Source: Sediminispirochaeta sp.
GTDB lineage: Bacteria > Spirochaetota > Spirochaetia > DSM-16054 > Sediminispirochaetaceae
Direction: 5' to 3'
Length of the DNA: 10,323 bases
NCBI GenBank assembly: GCA_011046055.1
Contig: DSBN01000352.1
Location: forward strand, 1 to 10,323
Shown here piece by piece: positions 1 through 5,488 of the stretch. Every line of letters starts with the position of its first letter. Position 1 is the first letter of the stretch. The translations under genes and the position numbers were made by a program. The notes beneath the pieces were generated by a model that was not told the origin of the DNA, ran no database searches, and was given only the letters and a program-made list of their open reading frames with translations.

Positions 1-292
1 AAAGTATCCCGGTCCCGGGGTCGTCAAGATTCCCGCAGACCTCGTTCAGAAGCTCCTGCAGCTTCGGAACGAGGCTCTCGTCACGCACGACCGAGAATAT
101 CGTCTTGTTGTAGGGCTTGTTGCCCTTCATGAACTCCTTGAAGTCGGCAAAAAGCGGAACTTCGTAGCTTAGGTACCGGCCCATGCCCTCGGAGTCCAGA
201 ACCGTGGCTCCCGAGAGCCCGGCCTCTACGTAGGCGGCCAATACATCGTCGAGTAGCTCTTCCTTGTTCAGCACAAAAACCAGCAGCTTCAT
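1..292 (-). CDS. PII-like nitrogen-regulatory-type signalling protein, 3' end cut off
   Basis: This was read directly from the minus strand; it is open to the window edge, so the C-terminus is missing and 97 codons are visible. It starts MKLLVFVLNKEELLDDVLAA and contains GMGRY, a loop region around residues 45-62 (LFADFKEF, NKPYNKT), the strand TIFSVV and, near the edge, DPGTGILF. This is the ferredoxin-like fold layout of the PII family: short N-terminal strand, helix, T-loop region, then the glycine-rich TGxGxxF-type segment. The T-loop lacks the canonical GlnB sequence with its uridylylated tyrosine. It therefore looks like a divergent PII-like protein rather than classical GlnB/GlnK, and its ligand cannot be read from the sequence. 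The ATG (292-290) is preceded by a strong GGGGGAG ribosome site (308-302) at 9-nt spacing. It is transcribed away from the radical SAM gene. Confidence 0.75.
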   Translation of the reverse strand, partial: MKLLVFVLNKEELLDDVLAAYVEAGLSGATVLDSEGMGRYLSYEVPLFADFKEFMKGNKPYNKTIFSVVRDESLVPKLQELLNEVCGNLDDPGTGIL

Positions 293-320
293 GCGCTTAT
301 TCTCCCCCGTCTTTCCAAGG

Positions 321-349
321 AGTATAAAGCCCAATTGTTCCGAAGGCAA
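321..349 (-). promoter_or_regulatory. Sigma70-type promoter of the PII-like gene
   Basis: On the minus strand TTGCCT (349-344) and TATACT (326-321) are separated by exactly 17 bp. The -10 box matches the consensus at 5 of 6 positions and the -35 box at 4 of 6. Transcription would begin near 314, leaving a leader of about 22 nt that includes the GGGGGAG ribosome site (308-302) before the ATG at 292. The geometry is good, so this is the most believable promoter in the window. The small palindromic element lies more than 45 bp upstream of it and does not interrupt it. Confidence 0.6.
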
Positions 350-385
350 CACCGATTTAACCCGTCTTATCGCTCTCGACTTCGC

Positions 386-394
386 ACCGGTAAG
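386..394. repeat. 9-bp direct repeat, left copy (putative target-site duplication)
   Basis: ACCGGTAAG occurs here and again, identical and in the same orientation, at 536-544. The two copies exactly abut the outer ends of the inverted-repeat element at 395-535. The bases beyond the repeats differ on both sides, so the direct repeat is exactly 9 bp. A 9-bp duplication is typical of several DDE-transposase families. Confidence 0.7.
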
Positions 395-395
395 G

Positions 396-444
396 AGCAA
401 TTCTCAATTTGGAAGTCATCAGACTTTCAAATTGAGAATTTGCT
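396..444. repeat. Left-end hairpin of the small element
   Basis: The arms 396-417 and 422-444 are inverted copies around a 4-nt loop (ATCA), with one G-T type mismatch and one single-base bulge. There is no following T-run, so it does not look like an intrinsic terminator. The outer half is the left terminal inverted repeat of the element. Confidence 0.7.
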
Positions 445-486
445 TTATTTGCATAGCAATAATTTGTGTTTCTAACTGTTGGAGGC

Positions 487-530
487 ATTCTCATTTTGGC
501 AAGTGCACTTGCACTTGCCAAAATGAGAAT
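487..530. repeat. Right-end near-perfect palindrome of the small element
   Basis: The arms 487-507 and 510-530 are perfect 21-bp inverted copies with only 2 nt (CT) between them. After a 2-by-2 mismatch the pairing resumes for two more pairs (483-484 with 533-534). The outer half is the right terminal inverted repeat of the element. No T-run follows on either strand, so a terminator role is unlikely. Confidence 0.85.
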
Positions 531-535
531 TGCTA

Positions 536-544
536 ACCGGTAAG
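536..544. repeat. 9-bp direct repeat, right copy (putative target-site duplication)
   Basis: Second copy of ACCGGTAAG, identical to 386-394 and starting immediately after the right end of the inverted-repeat element. It lies 48 bp upstream of the radical SAM start codon, so the inferred insertion happened in the 5' region of that gene. Confidence 0.7.
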
Positions 545-592
545 TGGCGAACTTGTATCGAAGGTAGAAAAAAGACTATTCTGTTCAGTAGT

Positions 593-1570
593 ATGAGCAT
601 GAAAGATGAGTATCGCCGTTGCCTCCTCTGTCCCCGGCGCTGCGGGGTCGACCGCAGCGCCGGAGAGCTCGGATTCTGCCGGCAAGATGACAGGATCCGT
701 TTGGCCTGCGCGACCAGACACTTCGGTGAGGAACCGCCCCTGACCGAGGGAGGCGGGTCGGGGACGCTGTTTTTCAGCGGATGTACGCTGCGCTGCGGTT
801 TCTGCCAGAACGTCCAACTGAGCCGCTCCGAAGTAGGGGCCATAGTCGACGAAAACGATCTGGCGGAGATCTTTCTGGAAATGGAAGCTCGCGGGGCGAG
901 GAATCTCAACTTCGTTTCGGCCACCCCCTTCCTGCCCGGGATCGAGGGGGCCTTGGAGAAGGCCCGCCACCAGGGGCTGTCGCTGCCGGTGGTGTGGAAC
1001 GGATCCGGCTATGAGACCGTGGAGACGGTGCGGCGGCTGGCCGGATTTGTCGACATTTTTCTGCCCGATCTGAAACTCCTCGACCCGCCTCGCAGCGGGC
1101 GCCTCTTCGCCGCCCGCGATTACCCACGGGTAGCCGTTGCGGCGATTCGAGTGATGGTCGATGCGGCACCCCTGCGCTGGGAGGAGGGGGAGTTGAAGGG
1201 AGGGACAATAGTTCGTCATTTGGTACTGCCTGGCCTGATCGAGGAGAGCCTCCGCGTGCTGGAGTGGTGTGCCGAAAATCTTCGGGACCGGGCGCTGCTG
1301 TCATTGATGCTGCAGTTCTCCGTGCCGCCGGAGAGTCGGGGCCGCTCCGGGAGAAAGGCGGGCCTCGAGTACCGTCAGGTCCGGAGCGATGAGTACGATC
1401 GCTTGCTGCGCCAGCTCGACGACTTGGGTATAGAGGAGGGGTTTATCCAGGAGGCCGATGACGAAGAGGAGTGGTGGCCCAATTTCGAAGATCCCAACCC
1501 TTTTCCGGCGCAGTACTCCAAAGTGGTATGGAGCTGCAATGTCCCAGGAGGGTTTACTGAGGGCCGATGA
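593..1570 (+). CDS. Radical SAM protein, PflX family (pyruvate formate-lyase activase homologue)
   Basis: Counting from the ATG at 593 (325 aa), residues 10-17 are CLLCPRRC, followed by Cys29 and Cys39. The radical SAM motif is CTLRCGFC (Cys64, Cys68, Cys71), which holds the 4Fe-4S cluster that cleaves S-adenosylmethionine. The surrounding GTLFFSGC, CGFCQN and the C-terminal WWPNFEDPNPFP are typical of the PflX/COG1313 group, which resembles pyruvate formate-lyase activating enzymes but has no well-established substrate. The conserved N-terminal cysteines may bind a second metal site (inference). The frame is open back to a TTG at 530 inside the palindromic element. I prefer ATG 593 (or ATG 599) because family similarity begins at about residue 8. 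The ribosome site is weak (AAGGTAG, 561-567, is too far upstream), so the start is uncertain. The 3' end overlaps the convergent UMP kinase gene by 17 bp. Confidence 0.85.
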   Translation: MSMKDEYRRCLLCPRRCGVDRSAGELGFCRQDDRIRLACATRHFGEEPPLTEGGGSGTLFFSGCTLRCGFCQNVQLSRSEVGAIVDENDLAEIFLEMEARGARNLNFVSATPFLPGIEGALEKARHQGLSLPVVWNGSGYETVETVRRLAGFVDIFLPDLKLLDPPRSGRLFAARDYPRVAVAAIRVMVDAAPLRWEEGELKGGTIVRHLVLPGLIEESLRVLEWCAENLRDRALLSLMLQFSVPPESRGRSGRKAGLEYRQVRSDEYDRLLRQLDDLGIEEGFIQEADDEEEWWPNFEDPNPFPAQYSKVVWSCNVPGGFTEGR

Positions 1571-2255
1571 CCGAGCCGACGAAGCTCTTTTTTTCCAAAA
1601 TAGCGAGGATATTGGGAATGTCCCGTCCGGCGGCGCTGATGACCCGCAGCCCTATCTCGGCACCCCGCCGAGCGGCCACCGGATCGAAAGGGAGGTTTCG
1701 CCCGGGACTCCACTGGTCGCCCACCATTTTGCGAAAATCCGCCCAACTGATCTGATCGATAGGGCGAGCCTCGGGATCGGTCTTGGGGTCGGCGGTGTAG
1801 ATCTTTTCGATGTTCGAGAGGTTGATCACCGTATCGGCGCCGAAGCGTTCGGCCAGCACCACCGCGTCGTTGTCGGTAGAGAAGCCGGGCTTCCAACCGG
1901 CGGCGATCAGTACGCGGCCGTGAAAGCTCTCCACCGCCGTCGGGTCGATCACCACCTCATTGCGGCAGTACTCCCCGAACAGCGCCTTGAGCAGGCGGGC
2001 GTTGAGCCGCGTGGCGGCGATGCCTATCCAGTCCTGCTCTTCAGCCGAAGCTTCGTCGACCACGCTGCGGTAGGCTTCCTGGTACTGCCGCGCCGGAGCC
2101 CCGCCGCCGCTGACCATGATCAGTTTTCTGTTTTCGTCCTCCTGCAGGTAGGAGACAATGGCTTGGTGGAATTTTTTCAAAAAATCCACATCCGGCTGGT
2201 CCGGGGCGATAATGGAACCGCCTACGGAAATGACCTGTACATCTGCAGTGCTCAT
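1554..2255 (-). CDS. pyrH: UMP kinase (uridylate kinase), archaeal/spirochaete type
   Basis: 233 aa of the amino-acid-kinase fold, predicted to phosphorylate UMP to UDP with ATP in pyrimidine nucleotide synthesis in the cytoplasm. Visible motifs are the N-terminal phosphate-binding VGGSI (11-15), SGGGAPARQY (49-58), ATRLNA (81-86), STDNDAVVLAE (126-136), and the IYTADPKTDPEA segment (152-163) characteristic of UMP kinases. The GGS start and the VSGGG and ATRLNA motifs match the archaeal subtype, which I know to occur also in spirochaetes, rather than the E. coli PyrH type. Length is normal. The ATG at 2255 directly follows the TAA of the upstream membrane-protein gene. Its ribosome site GGGAG (2265-2261) lies inside that gene, which implies translational coupling. 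The 3' end overlaps the opposing radical SAM gene. Confidence 0.88.
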   Translation of the reverse strand: MSTADVQVISVGGSIIAPDQPDVDFLKKFHQAIVSYLQEDENRKLIMVSGGGAPARQYQEAYRSVVDEASAEEQDWIGIAATRLNARLLKALFGEYCRNEVVIDPTAVESFHGRVLIAAGWKPGFSTDNDAVVLAERFGADTVINLSNIEKIYTADPKTDPEARPIDQISWADFRKMVGDQWSPGRNLPFDPVAARRGAEIGLRVISAAGRDIPNILAILEKKSFVGSVIGPQ

Positions 2256-2930
2256 TTATGCTCCCGCTTTTTCCATCTGGTTTTCGGTGAAGTATCTCTT
2301 GCGTACCCACAGATCTATCAGCAGGTAGATCGCGTATGGAATCAGGGCCATCAACCAGTAGCCGATGGTCTGGAATACCAGGAAATAGCCGCCGATTTGG
2401 AAATCCGTGAAGGGCATCTGAAGAACCCGCCAGGAATAGACGTTCAGATTGAGGGCTTCGGTGATCAGCCCGACCGGGGTGACCACCACCACCATCGCCA
2501 GGAAGAAGGCGCTGAGCTCGCCCATCTTGAGGCGCAGAAACAGCTGCATCCCCAGCAACAGGCTCAGCATGTGGTAGAGCAGGGCTATCGCCCACTCGAG
2601 GGCGTACTTGCGCACCTCGTCGGTCCGGTCGTAATGGGGGTACTCCCAGTATCCGAGCCGCATTCCCAGGCGATCGATGATCACGCAGGCCAAAAGGAGG
2701 AGGAGCGAAAATAATACTATGTCTCGAAACCGCCAGTTCTCAAAAAGGGTCTCCGTAGCTATGGAGTGGTAGAGGGCCAGCAGGATCAGAAACATTCCCA
2801 GGGAGAAGAGGGCGTAGAAATAGGGCAGGTCCAGTACGAAGTTTTGATACAGGGCGATGGTGAGGGTGAAGATGCCGATGACGAGGAGGAATGATCTGGT
2901 TTTCGACTCATCCACGCGGATTGTGTTCAT
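2256..2930 (-). CDS. Multi-pass membrane protein of unknown function
   Basis: 224 aa, strongly hydrophobic, with about six predicted membrane helices (roughly residues 12-30, 36-56, 70-86, 111-133, 138-158 and 182-206) and a basic C-terminal tail (RKRYFTENQ). I do not recognise the family. Conspicuous polar or aromatic residues in or next to helices are IIDRLGMRLGYWEYPHY (84-100), Glu112, Glu158 and NLNVYSW (161-167). The acidic residue followed by GxWxYP is faintly like lycopene-cyclase or carotenoid-enzyme membrane domains, but this is too weak for an assignment. The gene is first in a two-gene operon with UMP kinase, stop codon abutting start codon. The ATG (2930-2928) has no clear ribosome site, and a -10-like TATAAA sits only 8 nt upstream, so the mRNA may be leaderless or nearly so. 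Confidence 0.8.
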   Translation of the reverse strand: MNTIRVDESKTRSFLLVIGIFTLTIALYQNFVLDLPYFYALFSLGMFLILLALYHSIATETLFENWRFRDIVLFSLLLLLACVIIDRLGMRLGYWEYPHYDRTDEVRKYALEWAIALLYHMLSLLLGMQLFLRLKMGELSAFFLAMVVVVTPVGLITEALNLNVYSWRVLQMPFTDFQIGGYFLVFQTIGYWLMALIPYAIYLLIDLWVRKRYFTENQMEKAGA

Positions 2931-2938
2931 AACAATAC

Positions 2939-2965
2939 TTTATACGAGCGAGCGCAAACGGGCAA
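2939..2965 (-). promoter_or_regulatory. Weak candidate promoter for the membrane protein-pyrH operon
   Basis: On the minus strand TTGCCC (2965-2960) lies 15 bp before TATAAA (2944-2939), or 17 bp before the poorer TAAAGT (2942-2937). In either reading transcription would start within a few bases of the ATG at 2930. Spacing or box quality is imperfect in each case, so this is tentative. Confidence 0.3.
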
Positions 2966-2995
2966 GAGGAGGCGGGTAGAAGCTCGTCCCTCCTG

Positions 2996-3024
2996 TGGAC
3001 GTGCTGCCGGCAGCCGCGTATACT
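2996..3024 (+). promoter_or_regulatory. Candidate promoter of the TPR-lolA-rodZ-rimO-uvrD operon
   Basis: TGGACG (2996-3001, 4 of 6 matches) and TATACT (3019-3024, 5 of 6) are separated by 17 bp. The -10 box ends only 10 nt before the ATG at 3035. Transcription from it would begin near 3031 and exclude the GGTGAG (3025-3030) that otherwise looks like the ribosome site. Either the mRNA is leaderless or another promoter further upstream is used. Confidence 0.4.
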
Positions 3025-3034
3025 GGTGAGAGTT

Positions 3035-5476
3035 ATGCTGCAGAGATTATTGGCCCTTTTGTGGCGCAAAAAACCGGAAGCCGACGATATCGTCGAGGAG
3101 AAGTGGTCCTCCGGCTTTTCACCGGTGAAAAAGAGGCGCTTTCAGGAAGAGCAGACCAAGGACTTTCGAGCCCTTCGTCAGAAGGGGCACCTGCTCCTGG
3201 ATTTGAACAAAAAGAACCTCTTCGCCTGGACGGTCCAGGAACCCTACCGCTACCGCAATCTGGTAGTTGAGGCGGAGGTCTCTTTCGGGGAACGCAACGG
3301 CCACAGCGCCGCCGGCTTGATGTTTCGCTACAAGAACCCGGAGAACTACTACTACGCCCTGCTGTCGAACCGCGGTCAGTTCCGCTTCGACGTGGTCTTC
3401 AACGGCAATCCCAGCACCCTCATCCCTTGGCTGGATGTCCGTGATCCCGATGAGACCCGGCATTTCAAGCTGCGGGTGATCATCAATTACGACAACTTCG
3501 CCTTTTTCCTCAACGACCGGTGGATAGCCGAGCTCAAGGACGAGAGTTTCGACAACGGCTACCTCGCTTTCTGCGGGCAGAACTACGATGAATCCGATAA
3601 GGCGCGGTTCTCATTGGAGCATATTTTTTTAGAGTCGAGGCCCGTAGAGGTCGATGTCTGGTTTTACCGTTGGACACGGGTCATCCCGGTGGATCGGGAG
3701 CGGAGGATAGCCCTGGCTGAAAGACTCAGCGGACAGGGGCAGTTCACCCCGGCGCTGATCCAGCTTCGGCGGGCATATCACAAAAGCGAACCGGATGCTC
3801 ACGGTGCCTTTCTCATCGCCGAAATATATTTGAAGCTGGAGCTTTACGAAGATGCCCTGCGCTATCTGGATATTTGTCTGAGCCAAGATCCGCGGCGGAT
3901 CGACGCCCGGTTGGAGAGGGCCAACGTACTCTACCTGCTCAACCGTTTTCTGGAGGCTCGGACGCAGCTATCCGGTACTATCGAAGCCGTCGCGCCCAAT
4001 CCGGTGGCTTGGAACCTCTACGGCAATATAGAGTACGCTTTGGGCAACTGGAACGAGGCGAAGGAAGCATATCATCGGGGTGTGCGACTAAACGCCGAGG
4101 AGCCGCTGTTCTTTCTCAACTACGCCCGAGCCTGCGATAGGGCCGGTTTGACGGAGGAAGCAAGGGGCGCTTACGCCGAGGCGGCCAGGCTCTTCTTCCG
4201 CCAGCAGGACTTTGGCGATCTGCCGGGTATTTTTAGTCGTATGTCCTCCCTGGACCCCGATAACGGTACCGTGAAAAGCGTGCGTGCCAAGCTCCTGTTC
4301 CAGGAAGGCCGCAGCGATGAGGCGGAGGAGCTCTTTCTCGATTTGATCAAAAAAGAGCAGGCGGAGAGCGAGATCTTTTTTCTTCAAGGACTTCTTCTGG
4401 CTCAAAGGGCCCGACACGAGGAGGCTCTGAAGTACTTCGATCAAGCTATCGAACGGCACGCTGATTTCTACCTCTACCATATGCGACGGGCCGAGAGTGT
4501 GTTCGCCCTGGGGGGAGACCCGGACCGTGACTTGACCCGGGCGGCGCAACTGAGCCCCGACGACCCCTGGGTTCACAATCTGGCTGGGCTGGTCGCGATG
4601 GAACGGGGCGAGTACCCCCGGGCGATCGAGTCTTTGAAAAGGGCGGAAGAGCTCTTGCCTGAGGAGGAAGAGATCAAGGTCAACCTTGCCGAAGTTCTCT
4701 ACCGCTCCACGAGCCTGGAGGCGGCCCTCCAAGTACTCTCTTCGACGGGGGCTCTCTCGTGCAATCAGCGGGGCAACCTCTTCGCCGCCGAGGGGAGGAT
4801 CGACGAGGCGGTGGATGAGTATCGCCGAGCGGTGCAGTTGGATCCGGAGGCGGCGGTGTATCGGGAGAACCTGGCCGCAGCGCTCTGGGAGGCGGGTCAG
4901 ATCAACGAGGCGGACGAACAGCTGGCACGGCTGTTGGAGCTCAGTCCCAGCCGCCGGGCTTACGAACTCATCGGTCAGGTCGCCTACAAGAAGGGTGAAT
5001 ACCAGAGGGCTTTGAGCGCTTGGCAGGCTGCTTCGGACATCGAGCCGCCTTCTGATGGTCTCAAGCTGCAGATGGCCCGCGCCTTTTTTTATATTGGAGA
5101 GCCCGAAAGAGCTCGGACCTTGGTCGAAGAGCTGATAGACGGCGAAGTGTCCGCGGAGGCGGAGAACATACTGGAGCAGATTCGCCGTTTGACCGAAGAT
5201 CGCTACCAGTGCGACCAGTGTGGGAGACAGTGGTGGGTTCCAAAAGACCTGCCTCCCCAAGGCAGCTTGAGGCTAGTCGGGGAGCCGCCCGATGAGATGC
5301 CCGCTGGACAGTGTCCGAGCTGCGGCAGGATCTACTGCGTCGCCTGCGCCAAGGAGCATATGATCGAGAACCGTTTTGTGTGCCCCCATTGCCAGGAGCG
5401 GCTCAAGCTGTTGAATGACGCTCTCAAGTATCTGGCGGCTTCGATTCTCGAGCAATACTCGGATGTTGACAAATGA
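3035..5476 (+). CDS. Large TPR protein with N-terminal LamG-like domain and C-terminal zinc-finger domain
   Basis: 813 aa from ATG 3035, chosen because GGTGAG (3025-3030) precedes it; an in-frame GTG at 3026 would add three residues. Three parts are visible. Residues about 50-205 form a beta-rich, concanavalin/LamG-like (DUF1080-like) module with AAGLMFRYKNPENYYYALL, FKLRVIINYDNFAFFLNDRW and NGYLAFCGQN. Residues about 220-720 are a long array of roughly a dozen tetratricopeptide repeats (for example YLKLELYEDALRYLDICLS, GNIEYALGNWNEAKEAYHRG and RIDEAVDEYRRAVQLDPEA). The last 90 residues carry paired cysteines CDQC (726-729), CPSC (760-763), CVAC (768-771), His775 and CPHC (783-786), likely binding two zinc ions. 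There is no signal peptide or membrane helix, so it is probably cytoplasmic. TPR arrays bind proteins, so a scaffold or assembly role is inferred. It is the first gene of the operon, 12 bp before lolA. The exact function is unknown. Confidence 0.85.
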   Translation: MLQRLLALLWRKKPEADDIVEEKWSSGFSPVKKRRFQEEQTKDFRALRQKGHLLLDLNKKNLFAWTVQEPYRYRNLVVEAEVSFGERNGHSAAGLMFRYKNPENYYYALLSNRGQFRFDVVFNGNPSTLIPWLDVRDPDETRHFKLRVIINYDNFAFFLNDRWIAELKDESFDNGYLAFCGQNYDESDKARFSLEHIFLESRPVEVDVWFYRWTRVIPVDRERRIALAERLSGQGQFTPALIQLRRAYHKSEPDAHGAFLIAEIYLKLELYEDALRYLDICLSQDPRRIDARLERANVLYLLNRFLEARTQLSGTIEAVAPNPVAWNLYGNIEYALGNWNEAKEAYHRGVRLNAEEPLFFLNYARACDRAGLTEEARGAYAEAARLFFRQQDFGDLPGIFSRMSSLDPDNGTVKSVRAKLLFQEGRSDEAEELFLDLIKKEQAESEIFFLQGLLLAQRARHEEALKYFDQAIERHADFYLYHMRRAESVFALGGDPDRDLTRAAQLSPDDPWVHNLAGLVAMERGEYPRAIESLKRAEELLPEEEEIKVNLAEVLYRSTSLEAALQVLSSTGALSCNQRGNLFAAEGRIDEAVDEYRRAVQLDPEAAVYRENLAAALWEAGQINEADEQLARLLELSPSRRAYELIGQVAYKKGEYQRALSAWQAASDIEPPSDGLKLQMARAFFYIGEPERARTLVEELIDGEVSAEAENILEQIRRLTEDRYQCDQCGRQWWVPKDLPPQGSLRLVGEPPDEMPAGQCPSCGRIYCVACAKEHMIENRFVCPHCQERLKLLNDALKYLAASILEQYSDVDK

Positions 5477-5488
5477 GGTGCTGTGAGT

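Larger units (their letters stand above)
395..535. mobile_element. 141-bp MITE-like element with terminal inverted repeats
   Basis: The ends are inverted copies. AGCAATTCTCAATTTGG at 396-412 and the reverse complement of 518-534 (AGCAATTCTCATTTTGG) match at 16 of 17 positions. Only the outermost base pair (395/535) breaks the symmetry. A perfect 9-bp direct repeat flanks the element directly. By hand count 50 of its 141 bases are G or C (about 35 %), far below the neighbouring genes. It has no credible reading frame of its own, so it would depend on a transposase elsewhere. Each end also folds into its own hairpin, and the centre carries a short dyad TTGC-ATA-GCAA (449-459). I could not match the ends to a named insertion-sequence family. 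The alternative is a pair of regulator-binding palindromes between two divergent genes, but that does not explain the abutting direct repeat. Confidence 0.7.

Noticed and set aside
497..512. Sigma54-like promoter, TGGCA...TTGC, inside the right palindrome.
   Set aside because: The GG and GC dinucleotides are separated by 11 bp instead of the required 10. The match follows from the palindrome itself, reading the same on both strands, and no enhancer-binding site or sigma54-type gene is nearby.
487..530. Intrinsic transcription terminator at the perfect hairpin.
   Set aside because: There is no T-run after the stem on either strand, and neither neighbouring gene ends here; both flanking genes start from this region.
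264..536. Open frame of 90 codons on the plus strand spanning the palindromic element.
   Set aside because: It begins inside the antisense of the PII-like gene and runs through both hairpins; there is no ribosome site and the composition is non-coding.
1587..1593. A-AAA-AAG slippery heptamer, in phase in the minus-strand UMP kinase (codons for Glu221-Lys222-Lys223).
   Set aside because: It sits 11 codons before the stop. A -1 shift would only add a tail antisense to the radical SAM gene, and I see no stimulatory hairpin or upstream Shine-Dalgarno-like signal of the dnaX type. Probably chance.
1458..2714. Open frame of 418 codons on the plus strand opposite pyrH and the membrane-protein gene.
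   Set aside because: It is entirely antisense to two well-supported genes, its product is a low-complexity His/Gln-rich shadow with no recognisable domain, and it has no ribosome site.
4088..5260. Open frame of 390 codons on the minus strand inside the TPR gene.
   Set aside because: It is a mirror image of the TPR coding sequence, explained by codon bias in GC-rich DNA, with no motif.
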